64,000 bases of DNA from an uncultured Ilumatobacter sp. (GTDB lineage: Bacteria; Actinomycetota; Acidimicrobiia; Acidimicrobiales; Ilumatobacteraceae): assembly GCA_937919625.1 (NCBI GenBank), contig CALFRK010000061.1, forward strand, positions 1 through 64,000, given 5' to 3'. The notes below the pieces were generated by a model that was not told where the DNA came from, did not search any database, and saw only the letters and a program-made list of their open reading frames with translations. Made by a program: the position numbers and the translations under genes. Within the stretch, counting starts at the first letter, position 1. The number at the start of each line of letters is the position of its first letter. Shown piece after piece: positions 18,181 to 27,936 of this stretch.

Positions 18181-18223
18181 CGCGTGAACAGGTTGCGCAC
18201 ATACTGCGCAGCCTGTTCACGCG
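18181..18223. terminator. Long near-perfect hairpin between convergent genes
   Basis: Outer arms CGCGTGAACAGG (18181-18192) and CCTGTTCACGCG (18212-18223) are perfectly complementary; inside, a T-G wobble and TGCGCA/TGCGCA extend the stem to 19 bp around a 5-nt loop CATAC. It lies 12 bp after the LOG-like gene stop and 16 bp from the MFS gene stop, so it can serve both strands. Confidence 0.85.
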
Positions 18224-18239
18224 TTCGGTGAGTGTTTGA

Positions 18240-19451
18240 TCAGCCGATTGCGTCGTCAGCTCGCTGTAATCGGCCGTCGCTGGTGGTCGGCAGCCCGAAC
18301 AGCAAGCAGACCGACACAATGCAGACGGCGAAGCAGGCGCCGATCGCCCAGCGGTAGGTATCGGTTTGGTCGATCAACCAGCCGGCCACCGGAGGGCCGA
18401 TCAGACCACCCAACCCTGGGCCGGTGTACAGCATCCCCAGGATCGAGCCGAGTCCGGAAACCCCCATACGATCCGAGATCACGATCGGCCCGAGCGCCAC
18501 AAAGCCGCCGTACCCCACGCCGAGCACGAACACAAACAGCACCAGGACGACATACGACGATCCGGCGAAGAACCAGATCACGAAGCTGACGGCATGGATC
18601 GCGTAACACGCCCGGTACAGCCGGAATGAGCCGAACGAACGAACCAACGATCCGAATCCGACCCGCGACAACACGCTTGCGCCGCCCAGCACTCCGACCA
18701 GCACCGCAGCCTGCACCGATCCGACATCGCGCTCCTTGGCGTACTGGCCGACAAACACGAACGGCACGAATAGGGCCAGCCCAAGGGCAAACGATGACAG
18801 ATGCACGCGCCGAAACACGGCGCTCCTCCACGCATCGCCGAAACGCGACGGCTGCCGGGTGCCATGGCCCGGCGGGCGGGCAGCGAGCGGGATACACGCA
18901 AGCAGCACAGCCGCACCACCCAGCCCGAACATCACATAGGTGTCGCGCCAACCGTAACGGTCGATCAGCGCTGCCGACAGCGGCGACATCACCATCGTGC
19001 CGACCCCAATGCCCGCAACCGCCAGCCCAACCGCTACAGCGCGATGGTGCACGAACCACCCGCCCACCATCGCCACCATCGGTACATAGCCGCACGCCGC
19101 GGCGATCCCCACGCCCACCCCGTATGTGACGTAGCCAACCGCCAGCGAATCGACCCGGCTGGTCAACAACAGCCCGACCGCCATCGCCACGGCGCCGAGC
19201 AGCAATACAACACGCGGGCCGAAGCGGTCCATCATGCGACCCGTCACCAGGCTCAACCAGAAGAACGAGAACGTCGTGATGCCGAAGATCACGGCCGTCT
19301 CGCCACTCGCCGAGCCGAACTCCTCGCTCATCGACTCGAAGAAAGCGCCGAAGCTGTACGCCGTACCCAGGGTCACCGCAGATGCCAGGAACGACGCCAC
19401 GACGGTCAGCCACGCCCGACCCGAATCGACGGTGTGAACAACCTGTGGCAT
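18240..19451 (-). CDS. MFS transporter (monocarboxylate/OFA-like)
   Basis: The 403-residue protein has about 12 membrane segments. TGRMMDRFGPRVVLL is the MFS loop 2-3 motif, and SGETAVIFGITTFSFFWLSLVTGR with the long TM1-2 loop resembles monocarboxylate/oxalate-formate transporters. The substrate is likely a small organic acid, but this is inferred. It lies upstream of hrpA with 54 bp between, both leftward. Confidence 0.9.
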   Translation of the reverse strand: MPQVVHTVDSGRAWLTVVASFLASAVTLGTAYSFGAFFESMSEEFGSASGETAVIFGITTFSFFWLSLVTGRMMDRFGPRVVLLLGAVAMAVGLLLTSRVDSLAVGYVTYGVGVGIAAACGYVPMVAMVGGWFVHHRAVAVGLAVAGIGVGTMVMSPLSAALIDRYGWRDTYVMFGLGGAAVLLACIPLAARPPGHGTRQPSRFGDAWRSAVFRRVHLSSFALGLALFVPFVFVGQYAKERDVGSVQAAVLVGVLGGASVLSRVGFGSLVRSFGSFRLYRACYAIHAVSFVIWFFAGSSYVVLVLFVFVLGVGYGGFVALGPIVISDRMGVSGLGSILGMLYTGPGLGGLIGPPVAGWLIDQTDTYRWAIGACFAVCIVSVCLLFGLPTTSDGRLQRADDAIG

Positions 19452-19505
19452 GCCAGGACAGTACGTGCAAGCAGGTGGCCGCGGCGGATCAGCCGGGTGA
19501 TCGGA

Positions 19506-22500
19506 TCAGGGCAGGCGAATGCCGGTTGCTTGTTCGAACTGGCGGCGGATTCGTTTCGGGCTGACCGGGCCGTCGACACCGACCGGTTGCGCGAACACGC
19601 TCATCCGATACTCCTCGAGCAGCCACACCACCCGACGCGCCTCGTCGGTGACCCGCTCGAGACCGGCCACTGCGCCCAGGTACTCACGCTCGAGCGGGCG
19701 GACATCGGCCATCCGGCGCTGGTCGCGCGCTACGTCACCGGCCAGATGGTCGAGTCGATATTCGATGCCGCGCAGATAACGATGCAGATCGGGAAGTCGA
19801 TCGGTACCCGATCGACGCACGAAACCGGGTGACACCAGTCGAGCGAGATGTCCCTCGACGTCGCCGACCGTCGGACGCAACGCCGCTGCGGTCAGCGAAC
19901 GCGTGCGCTTGCGAACCCTTTCTCCGGCACCGATGATGTCAGCCGCCACTGCCAAAGCGTCTGCGGCGACGCCCGGCGCCTCGCCGCGCACCGAACCTTC
20001 GAGCCGGGCAAACGCTACATCGTCCCACGGCAGTTCGTATCTGGCCATCACGGCGTCGACCGCCGCCTCGATGCAGTCGGCGACGAGATCGCCCAGAGCA
20101 ATCGATCCCTTGGCGATCGCAATCTGGCTGCGCTGGTCGAGGGTGCGCTCGATCTTGGAGGAGGTCGGGGCGGCAGCCATCAGCAGCAACCTGCGTACAC
20201 CGCCCCGCATCGCCCGCTGCTGCAGGTCCTCGTTGTCGACTACCCGCAAGGCAACGCTGTCGCCGCGATCGAGCAGCGTCGGATACGAGCGCACGATGTG
20301 GCCGTCCTTGATGCGGTGCTCGACGACTCGGTCGAGCCGACCAATGTCCCACCGCACGATGTCGCGCCGCTCGGTAACCGGCGAGACGTCAGCGAGGGCT
20401 GCCCGGGCGGAGCCAGCTTGGCGACCGCGGATCGCCGCCAGGTCGTCGCCGGCATCGACCACGATGCCCTTGTCGTCAACCACCACTATGTGTAGCCGCA
20501 GATTGCTCGGCAGCCGGGCCAGACGAAAACCGTCGGCGTCGATCGGCTGGCCGGACACCTCCGTGATGGCACGCGCTAGAGCATCGACCAGACGTCCCTC
20601 GGCGGGTCCGAGCAACTCGGCTGCGGCAGCTGCCGTTTCGTTCATCGGGATCAGATTGCGACGCACGTCCTTGGGCAACGAACGCACCAGCAGCGATACC
20701 AATTCGGGTCGATATCCAGGGATCAACCAGTCGAAGCCGGTGTCGTCGAGTTGGTTCAAAGCGGTCAGCGGAACCGTAATCGCTGCCCCATCGAGCGCCG
20801 TGCCGGGCTCATAGCGATAGGTAATGCGGTACTCGGGATCGCCCGCTTGCCAGCCATCTGGTCTCCAAGTGTCGGGATAGTCGGTGAGAGCGATACCGCG
20901 CCGGTTCGACAATACGGAGGGCGTGAGCTCCAGCAGATCAGGCTGTTGTTCACGAAGGTCTCGCCACCAACGATCAAAATCGCGGCCCGAGGTGACGGCG
21001 CTCCCGACGCGCTCATCGTAGAACTCGAGCAGGGCGTCGTCGTCGAGCAGATCGATCCGGCGCACACGCGCCTCGAGCAGTCGCACACGATCGAGGAACC
21101 GTTCGTTCTTGGCGACGAACGCATGGCGCGTCTCCCAGTCGCCGAACACGAGCGCGTTGCGAATGAACATCTCTCGCGCCAGCCGGACGTCGACCCGGTC
21201 GAGACCGATCGTGCGGCTGCTGACGATTGGCAAGCCGAACAGTGTGACCGTCTCGGCGATCACCGCACGGCCCGAACGATCGTCCCACCACGGATCGCTG
21301 TACGAGCGTTTCACCAGATCTTGCGCCAGTGTTTCGGCCCACTCAGGCTGGATACCGGCCACGCGGCGGGCCCACAGCTGATTCGTTTCGACAAGCTCGG
21401 CGGCCATCACCCAGCGCGGCGGGCGTCGTGACAGTACCGAACCGGGAGCGATGACGAACCTCGCATCGCGAGCTCCACGGAACTCGCGTCCGTCGCCGTC
21501 ACGCACACCGATGTGAGACAGCAGCCCTGCCAGCACGGCGCGATGCACATGGTCGGGATGACCGGCCTCGATCGTCGGACGGATCTTCAACTGTCCGGCA
21601 ACCTGGCGAAGCTGGCTGTACAGGTCGCGCCACTCGCGCACCCTCAGGTAGTGGAGGTGCTCGTCACGGCACATGCGCCGAAACTGATTGCCGGACAGCT
21701 GGCGCTGTCGTTCACGCAGGTAATCCCAAAGCACCACCGTCGAAAGCAGGTCGGAGCCCTCTACATCGAACCGACGGTGCAGCTCGGCCGCCTTCTCTGG
21801 CGACTCCTTGGGGCGCTCGCGGACATCCTGGATCGACAATGCCGAGGCGATCACAAGCACCTCTCGTACGCAGCCCTGGCGTTCGGCCTCGATCACCATT
21901 CGACCCAGCCGAGGGTCGACTGGGAGTCTCGCAAGTTGTCGCCCGATCTTGGTGAGATCGCGCGGCGCACCGATCGTTCCCGGCTCGAGAGCTCCCAACT
22001 CGTCGAGCAGCAGGTAACCATCGCGGATCGACGCCGAATCTGGCGGCTCGACAAACGGGAACCGGTCGACGTCGCCGAGACCGATCGCCGTCATCTGCAG
22101 GATGACCGATGCCAGATTGGTGCGCAGGATCTCCGGCTCGGTGAATTCGGACCTGGTCTCGTAGTCGTCCTGTGTGTACAGGCGGATGCAGATACCCGGC
22201 GCGACTCGTCCGCAACGTCCAGCACGTTGGTTGGCAGACGCCTGCGACACGGGTTCGATCGGAAGCCGCTGCACCTTCAACCGGCGACTGAATCGGGAGA
22301 TCCGGGCGGTGCCGGCATCGATGACATAACGCACCCCAGGGACAGTGATCGAGGTCTCGGCGACATTCGTCGACAGCACGATGCGGCGGCCGCGATGGGT
22401 TTGAAAGATGCGGTGCTGTTCGGATGCCGACAATCGTGCGTAGAGCGGCATGATCTCGGTGTCGCGACGATCTTCTTTGCGCAGCGCATCCGCGATGTCG

Positions 22501-23333
22501 TGGATCTCGCGCTCGCCGCTGAGGAACACGAGTACGTCGCCCGGGCCGTCCTTGGCAAGTTCGTCGAATGCATCGATCACCGCCCGTACCTGATCGCGGC
22601 GATCACCCTGACGGCTCTCGTTGTCATCACCGTATGGTCGATAGCGCAGTTCGACCGGGTGCGTGCGCCCCTCGACGACGAATACAGGGGCCGGTGTGCG
22701 ATCGCCGTCGGTGAAGTGTTCGGCGAACCGTTCAGTGTCGATCGTGGCCGACGTGACGATCACTTTCAGATCGGGTCGTCGCGGCAGGAGTTGTTTGAGA
22801 TAGCCGAGTGTGAAGTCGATGTTGAGGCTGCGCTCGTGCGCCTCGTCGATGATCAGCGTGTCATAGCGGCGCAGCATTCGATCGCGCTGCAACTCGTTGA
22901 GCAGAATACCGTCGGTCATCACCCGCAGCAGTGTCCCCTCGCCGACCCGGTCGTTGAACCGAACCGTGTACCCGACGCCATCTCCGATCGTCGTGCCGAT
23001 CTCCTCGGCAACCCGCTCGGCAACCGTTCGCGCCGCCACGCGACGCGGCTGGGTGTGACCGATCAACCCCTCGATGCCGCGGCCTGCCTCGATGCACATC
23101 TTCGGCAGCTGCGTGCTCTTGCCCGAACCGGTCTCGCCGGCGATGATCACGACTTGGTGGTCGCGAATCGCCTGCACCAGCTCGTCACGGCGTTCGGTGA
23201 TCGGCAGCGACTCGGGGTACCCGATCGGCCCCGCCGCGGTGAGACGTTCGAGGGTGGCCTGGCGAGCCGTAACTTGACGGGCGCGTCGCTGCTCGTGATC
23301 ACCAGAGTCAGAACGGCGATTGGACGGGGACAT
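19506..23333 (-). CDS. hrpA: ATP-dependent RNA helicase HrpA (DEAH family)
   Basis: The 1275-residue cytosolic protein starts at MSPSNRRSDS. The helicase core has Walker A GETGSGKST (about 66-74), the DEAH box (163-166), SATID, and QRAGRCGR motif VI, followed by the HA2/OB region and the long C-terminal DUF3418-type region, all in the order and length of HrpA. It unwinds RNA for mRNA processing or ribosome-associated rescue. The divergent mtfA-like gene starts 92 bp away. A 672-codon frame on the other strand is only its shadow. Confidence 0.95.
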   Translation of the reverse strand: MSPSNRRSDSGDHEQRRARQVTARQATLERLTAAGPIGYPESLPITERRDELVQAIRDHQVVIIAGETGSGKSTQLPKMCIEAGRGIEGLIGHTQPRRVAARTVAERVAEEIGTTIGDGVGYTVRFNDRVGEGTLLRVMTDGILLNELQRDRMLRRYDTLIIDEAHERSLNIDFTLGYLKQLLPRRPDLKVIVTSATIDTERFAEHFTDGDRTPAPVFVVEGRTHPVELRYRPYGDDNESRQGDRRDQVRAVIDAFDELAKDGPGDVLVFLSGEREIHDIADALRKEDRRDTEIMPLYARLSASEQHRIFQTHRGRRIVLSTNVAETSITVPGVRYVIDAGTARISRFSRRLKVQRLPIEPVSQASANQRAGRCGRVAPGICIRLYTQDDYETRSEFTEPEILRTNLASVILQMTAIGLGDVDRFPFVEPPDSASIRDGYLLLDELGALEPGTIGAPRDLTKIGRQLARLPVDPRLGRMVIEAERQGCVREVLVIASALSIQDVRERPKESPEKAAELHRRFDVEGSDLLSTVVLWDYLRERQRQLSGNQFRRMCRDEHLHYLRVREWRDLYSQLRQVAGQLKIRPTIEAGHPDHVHRAVLAGLLSHIGVRDGDGREFRGARDARFVIAPGSVLSRRPPRWVMAAELVETNQLWARRVAGIQPEWAETLAQDLVKRSYSDPWWDDRSGRAVIAETVTLFGLPIVSSRTIGLDRVDVRLAREMFIRNALVFGDWETRHAFVAKNERFLDRVRLLEARVRRIDLLDDDALLEFYDERVGSAVTSGRDFDRWWRDLREQQPDLLELTPSVLSNRRGIALTDYPDTWRPDGWQAGDPEYRITYRYEPGTALDGAAITVPLTALNQLDDTGFDWLIPGYRPELVSLLVRSLPKDVRRNLIPMNETAAAAAELLGPAEGRLVDALARAITEVSGQPIDADGFRLARLPSNLRLHIVVVDDKGIVVDAGDDLAAIRGRQAGSARAALADVSPVTERRDIVRWDIGRLDRVVEHRIKDGHIVRSYPTLLDRGDSVALRVVDNEDLQQRAMRGGVRRLLLMAAAPTSSKIERTLDQRSQIAIAKGSIALGDLVADCIEAAVDAVMARYELPWDDVAFARLEGSVRGEAPGVAADALAVAADIIGAGERVRKRTRSLTAAALRPTVGDVEGHLARLVSPGFVRRSGTDRLPDLHRYLRGIEYRLDHLAGDVARDQRRMADVRPLEREYLGAVAGLERVTDEARRVVWLLEEYRMSVFAQPVGVDGPVSPKRIRRQFEQATGIRLP

Positions 23334-23425
23334 GACGGTGCAAGGGTCGCAGGTTCGGAACGTGCGACCCGCACGATTTCTATCTGGCGACGGACACAAT
23401 CCGGATTCGCGGGCACACTGTCGCT

Positions 23426-24154
23426 GTGGATGCCGATCTGCGAAGCGACCTCGAACGGGCCGCACCGACCGAATTCAATCGGCTCTCGGCGGCCGAACGC
23501 GAACGTTTCTTCGTCCATGGCGAACGGCTGATCCGCCGAGCCCACTGGGAGGGCGCCCGCGACGTCGAGGTCACCGATCAGATGGTGCTGACGGTCAGCT
23601 CGCACGCGGCATTGCTGACCGCCGGGTTCGAACCACAGACGCAACCGTTTCTGAACGTCAAGTCGATCGTTTTGCATGCCCGCACGATCGTCACCCGTCA
23701 AGTGCAGCCGGGGCCCGTGCGAGGCGTGTACACCTCAGGTCCGCAATACCTGGCCGGACAGTCCGGACATGGGCGCGGTCCGGTCTTGCTCGATTGGCAA
23801 ACCGTGCAACGTCAGGTTGCAGCGCCCGGGATTGGGGCGAACGTCGTGTACCACGAGTTCGCCCACAAACTCGACCAACTCGACGGACCCGCCGACGGGA
23901 TGCCACCGCTTCCAAACCGAGACGCACAGCGGGAGTGGGCACAAACGCTCGGCACCAACTACCGCCGGCTGCGCCGGAGGGGCAGCGACGCCCTGGTGCG
24001 CGGATACGCCGCCACCAACCCGGCCGAGTACTTCGCCGTCACCAGCGAACTGTTCTTCACCCGCCCGGTCGACCTACGCCAGCGATTACCGCGGGTGTAC
24101 GAACGGCTCGCCGACTTTTATCGGCAGAACCCAGCCGCCAGGGCCGGCACGTAG
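23426..24154 (+). CDS. mtfA: MtfA-like zinc-dependent peptidase (M90)
   Basis: The 242-residue protein with a GTG start carries the zinc motif HEFAHKLD (143-150) with the downstream third ligand region AEYFAVTSELFF. MtfA binds the Mlc repressor in enterobacteria and is an aminopeptidase; no Mlc is evident here, though a ROK protein lies 22 kb away. Length and spacing match M90. Its tag stop runs directly into a 10-bp tandem repeat. Confidence 0.92.
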   Translation: MDADLRSDLERAAPTEFNRLSAAERERFFVHGERLIRRAHWEGARDVEVTDQMVLTVSSHAALLTAGFEPQTQPFLNVKSIVLHARTIVTRQVQPGPVRGVYTSGPQYLAGQSGHGRGPVLLDWQTVQRQVAAPGIGANVVYHEFAHKLDQLDGPADGMPPLPNRDAQREWAQTLGTNYRRLRRRGSDALVRGYAATNPAEYFAVTSELFFTRPVDLRQRLPRVYERLADFYRQNPAARAGT

Positions 24155-24190
24155 CGCCAAGTTGCGCCAAGTTGCGCCAAGTTGCGCCAG
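24154..24190. repeat. 10-bp tandem repeat after mtfA stop
   Basis: GCGCCAAGTT is repeated three times with a partial fourth copy, starting on the last base of the mtfA stop codon. The rest of the 131-bp gap before the convergent hydratase gene shows no other feature. Confidence 0.9.
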
Positions 24191-24285
24191 ACACAGCGTG
24201 GCTTATCAGACACGGCATGGTTTGGGCGACGCGTCCAATCCGACCCGCTCGAGTTGTGCCTGACACACTCCGAACGCTTTGCTCG

Positions 24286-25074
24286 CTATTGGCCGGTGAA
24301 GTTCGGCTTGCGCTTTTCGGCGAAGGCGGCGATGCCTTCTTGGCCGTCGTGGCCGCACATCGCCTGGGCGATTACGGCACCCTCGTACTCGCCGGCGGCC
24401 TGCAAGGCGTGCTCGTAGCCGTGGTACACGACGCTCTTGGCGTGGCCAGTCGCCCACGCCGGACCGTCGGCGAGCTGTTGCGCCAGGTCGGCCGTGGCCT
24501 GATCGACATCGTCGTCTGGCACCACCCGGTTGACCAGCCCCCACGATTCGGCCTCGACGGCGCTGAGCACGCGGTTGGTCAGCGTCAGATCGAGCATGCG
24601 GCGCAACCCGATGTGGCGCGCCACAAAGTACGACGAGGTTCCGTCAGGTGTTACACCGGCGCGGGTGTAGGCCATCGTGTATTTGGCCGACTCGCCCGAC
24701 ACGACCAAGTCAAAGGCACTCATCAGCGACAGCCCGGCACCACCGGCAGCGCCGCGCACACCCGCCACGAACGGTTTGGGGATCGAGTTCATCTTGTAGA
24801 TCGCGCCGTGGTAGTCGACCAGCATGTCGGACGCCAGCGACGGCACGTTCGGGCCCGCCTCGTAGAACAACTTTAGATCGCCACCAGCGCAGAACACCTT
24901 GCCCTCGGCAGTGACCGACACCGCCTTCACGGCGGCGTCGAACTCGATCGCGACCATCACCGCCCGCAGGTCGGCCGAGAACGCCGGGTTGACCGCGTTG
25001 GCTCCCTCCGGGCGGGTGAATCGTATGTGCGCAACGCCGTTGCGCACCCCATACGTCATCGTGGTGAGGTCCAT
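24286..25074 (-). CDS. Enoyl-CoA hydratase/isomerase family protein
   Basis: This 262-residue crotonase-fold enzyme acts on CoA thioesters. FCAGGDLKLFYEAG and VAGVRGAAGGAGLSLMSAFDL form the oxyanion hole and substrate pocket; the two catalytic Glu of classical hydratases are not both evident (the second position reads GVTPDGTSSYF), suggesting an isomerase or other crotonase reaction. It belongs to the window's broad acyl-CoA set. Confidence 0.9.
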   Translation of the reverse strand: MDLTTMTYGVRNGVAHIRFTRPEGANAVNPAFSADLRAVMVAIEFDAAVKAVSVTAEGKVFCAGGDLKLFYEAGPNVPSLASDMLVDYHGAIYKMNSIPKPFVAGVRGAAGGAGLSLMSAFDLVVSGESAKYTMAYTRAGVTPDGTSSYFVARHIGLRRMLDLTLTNRVLSAVEAESWGLVNRVVPDDDVDQATADLAQQLADGPAWATGHAKSVVYHGYEHALQAAGEYEGAVIAQAMCGHDGQEGIAAFAEKRKPNFTGQ

Positions 25075-25097
25075 GTCGGAACACTATGACGACGTCC

Positions 25098-25235
25098 ATG
25101 TCCGATCGCCATCGCAACGACATCGTGACTATCGACTCGCGCATACATCGACGCGAAGCACTCGTCACAGAACGAAGCCGTTGGGTTCGGCTCGCACGAG
25201 CCCACCGGCGACTACCTGCGACAACTATCAGATGA
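25098..25235 (+). CDS. Possible 45-residue basic protein
   Basis: A short ATG-to-TGA frame encodes a strongly basic peptide ending in RSRWVRLARAHRRLPATTIR, in the 195-bp gap between two leftward genes. There is no Shine-Dalgarno and third-position GC is lower than in neighbouring genes. I do not recognise it; it may be non-coding. Confidence 0.2.
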   Translation: MSDRHRNDIVTIDSRIHRREALVTERSRWVRLARAHRRLPATTIR

Positions 25236-25269
25236 CCTGATCCTGCTCGACGGTCGAGCCGAACCGCCG

Positions 25270-26004
25270 TCAGCTGGCGAGCAACTCGATCCCGCGCCTG
25301 AAGAACGAAACTGCCGCGTCCAGCGGGTCGCCCGCACCGCCTAGTTCGCCGTGGCCGAGTACAGCGCCGAACCCGGCGTTCCAAAACTCTGGGTCGCCGG
25401 GGCGATCGTCGGTCCACGGGCCGACATAGAGGTACGGCTCGGCGTGATACGAGTCGCCGGGCGAGCCACCCAGGTTGACGCGGCGATCGGGCGCCGCCGT
25501 CAGATCGAGGGCGGCGTCGAAGTGCTCAGGCCAGACCTGAACAAGCGAGGGGTCGGCGGCGAATGGTGCCTCGGCGACGACACGATCGAGGGCGGCGGCC
25601 ACGAGCGCGTACCAATCGCCCAACGCCTTGGCGGCTGACACATCGACGCCGAGCGGCTGGCCGGCATCGCCGAGCGGCGGGGTGTCGTGGCCAACGTCGA
25701 GTTCGGCGCCGAGGTCGACCTGGGCGAAGCCAGCCAGATCGGTCAGAGACGACCCATCGATGGTGACTGCCGCACTGTGCGCTTTCTCGGGACCGCCCGA
25801 CTCGCGAACCAGCAGACCACCAGAGACCCGTACACGCGTCAGATCCTCGCCGAACTCGGGTGTGCCAAAGCCGCCGTTGGTGACGCGCAGGCCAAAACGC
25901 CCCGTCGCCTGTGACCGGGCTCGCGCCACGATGTGAACGGCAACCCGCTGCAACACGTCGCGGGTGGTGGCGTACGAGGTCGGAAGTGGGCTCAGACGAT
26001 GCAT
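25270..26004 (-). CDS. Conserved-looking hypothetical protein
   Basis: This is a 244-residue soluble protein with no signal peptide or membrane segment. It has a His/Trp/Tyr-rich second half (SYHAEPYLYVGPWTDDRPGDPEFWNAGFGAVLG) and ordered strands (ATGRFGLRVTNGGFGTPEFGED). Codon usage and length make it a real gene, but I do not recognise the family. It follows the second enoyl-CoA hydratase by 36 bp on the same strand and may belong to that operon. Confidence 0.75.
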   Translation of the reverse strand: MHRLSPLPTSYATTRDVLQRVAVHIVARARSQATGRFGLRVTNGGFGTPEFGEDLTRVRVSGGLLVRESGGPEKAHSAAVTIDGSSLTDLAGFAQVDLGAELDVGHDTPPLGDAGQPLGVDVSAAKALGDWYALVAAALDRVVAEAPFAADPSLVQVWPEHFDAALDLTAAPDRRVNLGGSPGDSYHAEPYLYVGPWTDDRPGDPEFWNAGFGAVLGHGELGGAGDPLDAAVSFFRRGIELLAS

Positions 26005-26040
26005 GTCGAGAGCAACCCCGTCAGGCCCGGGTTGCTTCCG

Positions 26041-26850
26041 TTACTCGCTGGTGGCTCCCCGAAAGTCGGGGGCCCGCTTCTCGCGATGTGACGCCAGCCC
26101 CTCGGCCACGTCGGGGCCGCCGAACCCGTAGAACTCGAGCGCCAGCGAGGCGTCGAATGCCGAGCCCGCCGAACGGTACCAGTGGTTCAGCGAGTGTTTG
26201 GTCCAGCGCATCGCCGATGGCGAGACAGCCATCAGTTTGTCGGCAACGATCAGCGCCTCCTCGTGGACCATGTCGTCGTCGACACACAGCGACACCAATC
26301 CGATCCGCTCGGCCTCCTCGCCGGTCAGGGTGTCACAGGTGAGTAGGTAGTACTTGGCCTTCGCCATGCCGCACAACAACGGCCAGCAGACCGCCGCGTG
26401 ATCGCCGGCGGCCACGCCCAGGCGGGTGTGGCCGTCGATGATGCGGGCGTTGCGCCCGACGATCGACACGTCGGCCAACAATCCGGCCACCAGCCCGGCA
26501 CCGACCGCAGGGCCATGGATCGCCGAAACGATCGGCTTCGAACAATTGATCACGTTCCATACCAGGTCACGGGCCTCGCGCATGACTCTGGTGCGCACGC
26601 CATAGTCCTGGATCATCCCGTCGATCAGCTCAAAGCTGCCACCCGCCGAGAAACCCTTGCCGGCGCCCTGCAGGATGGCTACCTGCACGTCGGGATCGCG
26701 ATCGACCGTCTGCCAGATCTCGGCGATCTCGCGGTGGGCGCCGGGCCCGACCGAGTTCAGCCCTGGGGCGTCGAACGTGACCCGCAGCACACCGTCTCGC
26801 GGGCGGTCGTAGGTGAAACTCGGATAGAGGGCGTCGTAGTCGATGCTCAT
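26041..26850 (-). CDS. Enoyl-CoA hydratase/isomerase family protein
   Basis: The 269-residue crotonase-fold protein has [13 protein letters not shown] and [22 protein letters not shown] for the oxyanion hole and [21 protein letters not shown] where the Glu pair normally sits. Its start overlaps the stop of the alpha/beta hydrolase gene (ATGA), which means translational coupling. Exact CoA substrate unknown. Confidence 0.9.
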   Translation of the reverse strand: MSIDYDALYPSFTYDRPRDGVLRVTFDAPGLNSVGPGAHREIAEIWQTVDRDPDVQVAILQGAGKGFSAGGSFELIDGMIQDYGVRTRVMREARDLVWNVINCSKPIVSAIHGPAVGAGLVAGLLADVSIVGRNARIIDGHTRLGVAAGDHAAVCWPLLCGMAKAKYYLLTCDTLTGEEAERIGLVSLCVDDDMVHEEALIVADKLMAVSPSAMRWTKHSLNHWYRSAGSAFDASLALEFYGFGGPDVAEGLASHREKRAPDFRGATSE

Positions 26851-27779
26851 TGGCTGTCTCCTGTGTCTCGGGATGTCAACGCGCCGAGGATGATCTCTGC
26901 GAGTTCGAGCGGGGCGTCGCCTTGCACGCTGTGGCCGGCGTCGACCTCGATCACGGTTGCGTCAGGTCGGCGCCGCAACAGTTCGACAACATCACCATCG
27001 TCGACGACCGACTGAGAGCGCATCCCACGCACGAGCGTAATCGGGCCGGCGAACCCCTCCAGGTCATCCCACAACAGCGCCGGGTCAGGGCCGGCGGTCT
27101 CATCATTGCCCATCACGGCGACGTCGTCGCGGCGGTGACGCCAGACCCAGCTTCCGTCGTTTAGCTGGGTGGCGTTGTGAAGAATTCCGCGCCGCAGGGA
27201 GCTCTCCGAACGGGTTGGGTTGAACTCGATCGTGCGCGCCAGCAGCTCACCGAAGCTGGGAAACGTGGCGGGGCCGCGCACAAAGTCATAAATCGCCTTG
27301 GCCTTCTCGCCCGTGACGCCCGGGGTGATGTCGACAAGCACGAGACGTCGCACCAGATCGGGTCGAACTGTCGCCAGCGCGATCGAGGTGAGCCCGCCCA
27401 ACGACATACCGACGATGAGGCCCGCGTTTGGGGCTTTTTCAGCGATCACCGCCGCAAGGTCGGCGGCGTTGGCGGCGGGCGCGGTTCCGACCCCTGGTGC
27501 CGGACTGTCGGAGTGGCCGTGGCCGGGAAGGTCGGGGGCGATCAGCGGGCGACCCAGAGCAAGAGCCACCGTGTCCCACGTGTGGGCGTTCTGGGCGCCC
27601 CCGTGGATCAGCACCATCTCGGGTGGATCATTACCCCAGACCAGGCTGCTGAGTCGACGACCATCCGGTAGCTCAGTGGCCACGCGTCTCACATCCGGAG
27701 GCCCATCGAAGGCCAGGTCGTGCTCGGCGGCGTTCTGATGGAAGAGAGCGAACTCGTCGTACTCGATGCGGTCGACCAT
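26847..27779 (-). CDS. Alpha/beta hydrolase
   Basis: The 310-residue cytosolic enzyme starts at [22 protein letters not shown] is the oxyanion region, GMSLGG the nucleophile elbow, and late Asp and His candidates are in [15 protein letters not shown] and [11 protein letters not shown]. It is the first gene of a leftward unit with the downstream hydratase and possibly the hypothetical protein, so a thioester or ester hydrolase in acyl-CoA metabolism is plausible. Confidence 0.9.
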   Translation of the reverse strand: MVDRIEYDEFALFHQNAAEHDLAFDGPPDVRRVATELPDGRRLSSLVWGNDPPEMVLIHGGAQNAHTWDTVALALGRPLIAPDLPGHGHSDSPAPGVGTAPAANAADLAAVIAEKAPNAGLIVGMSLGGLTSIALATVRPDLVRRLVLVDITPGVTGEKAKAIYDFVRGPATFPSFGELLARTIEFNPTRSESSLRRGILHNATQLNDGSWVWRHRRDDVAVMGNDETAGPDPALLWDDLEGFAGPITLVRGMRSQSVVDDGDVVELLRRRPDATVIEVDAGHSVQGDAPLELAEIILGALTSRDTGDSQ

Positions 27780-27862
27780 GCGAAGTACCGTACGTTCCCG
27801 CCACCGCCCGTGGCGATCCGCACGCGCGATCGATACCGTCGAAGGGAAGTTCGGCCCTACTC

Positions 27863-27881
27863 GGCCCAGTATTTCTGGGCC
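27863..27881. promoter_or_regulatory. Small hairpin upstream of cupredoxin gene
   Basis: GGCCCAG (27863-27869), loop TATTT and CTGGGCC (27875-27881) form a perfect 7-bp stem in the 157-bp divergent gap, 55 bp upstream of the cupredoxin start. It could be a 5' leader structure or a protein-binding palindrome. Confidence 0.35.
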
Positions 27882-27936
27882 AAGGTGGGGACGCCCTACG
27901 GTGTGCAAGCCCTATGTCGAGAATGAGGTGTCGAAC

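Noticed and set aside
21513-23531. 672-codon open frame on the plus strand
   Set aside because: It is antisense to the full-length HrpA gene, has no homology-like motif, and long antisense frames are expected at this GC content.
23630-23650. tRNA T-arm-like GGTTCGAAC
   Set aside because: It lies inside the mtfA coding sequence, and no acceptor or anticodon stem can be drawn around it.
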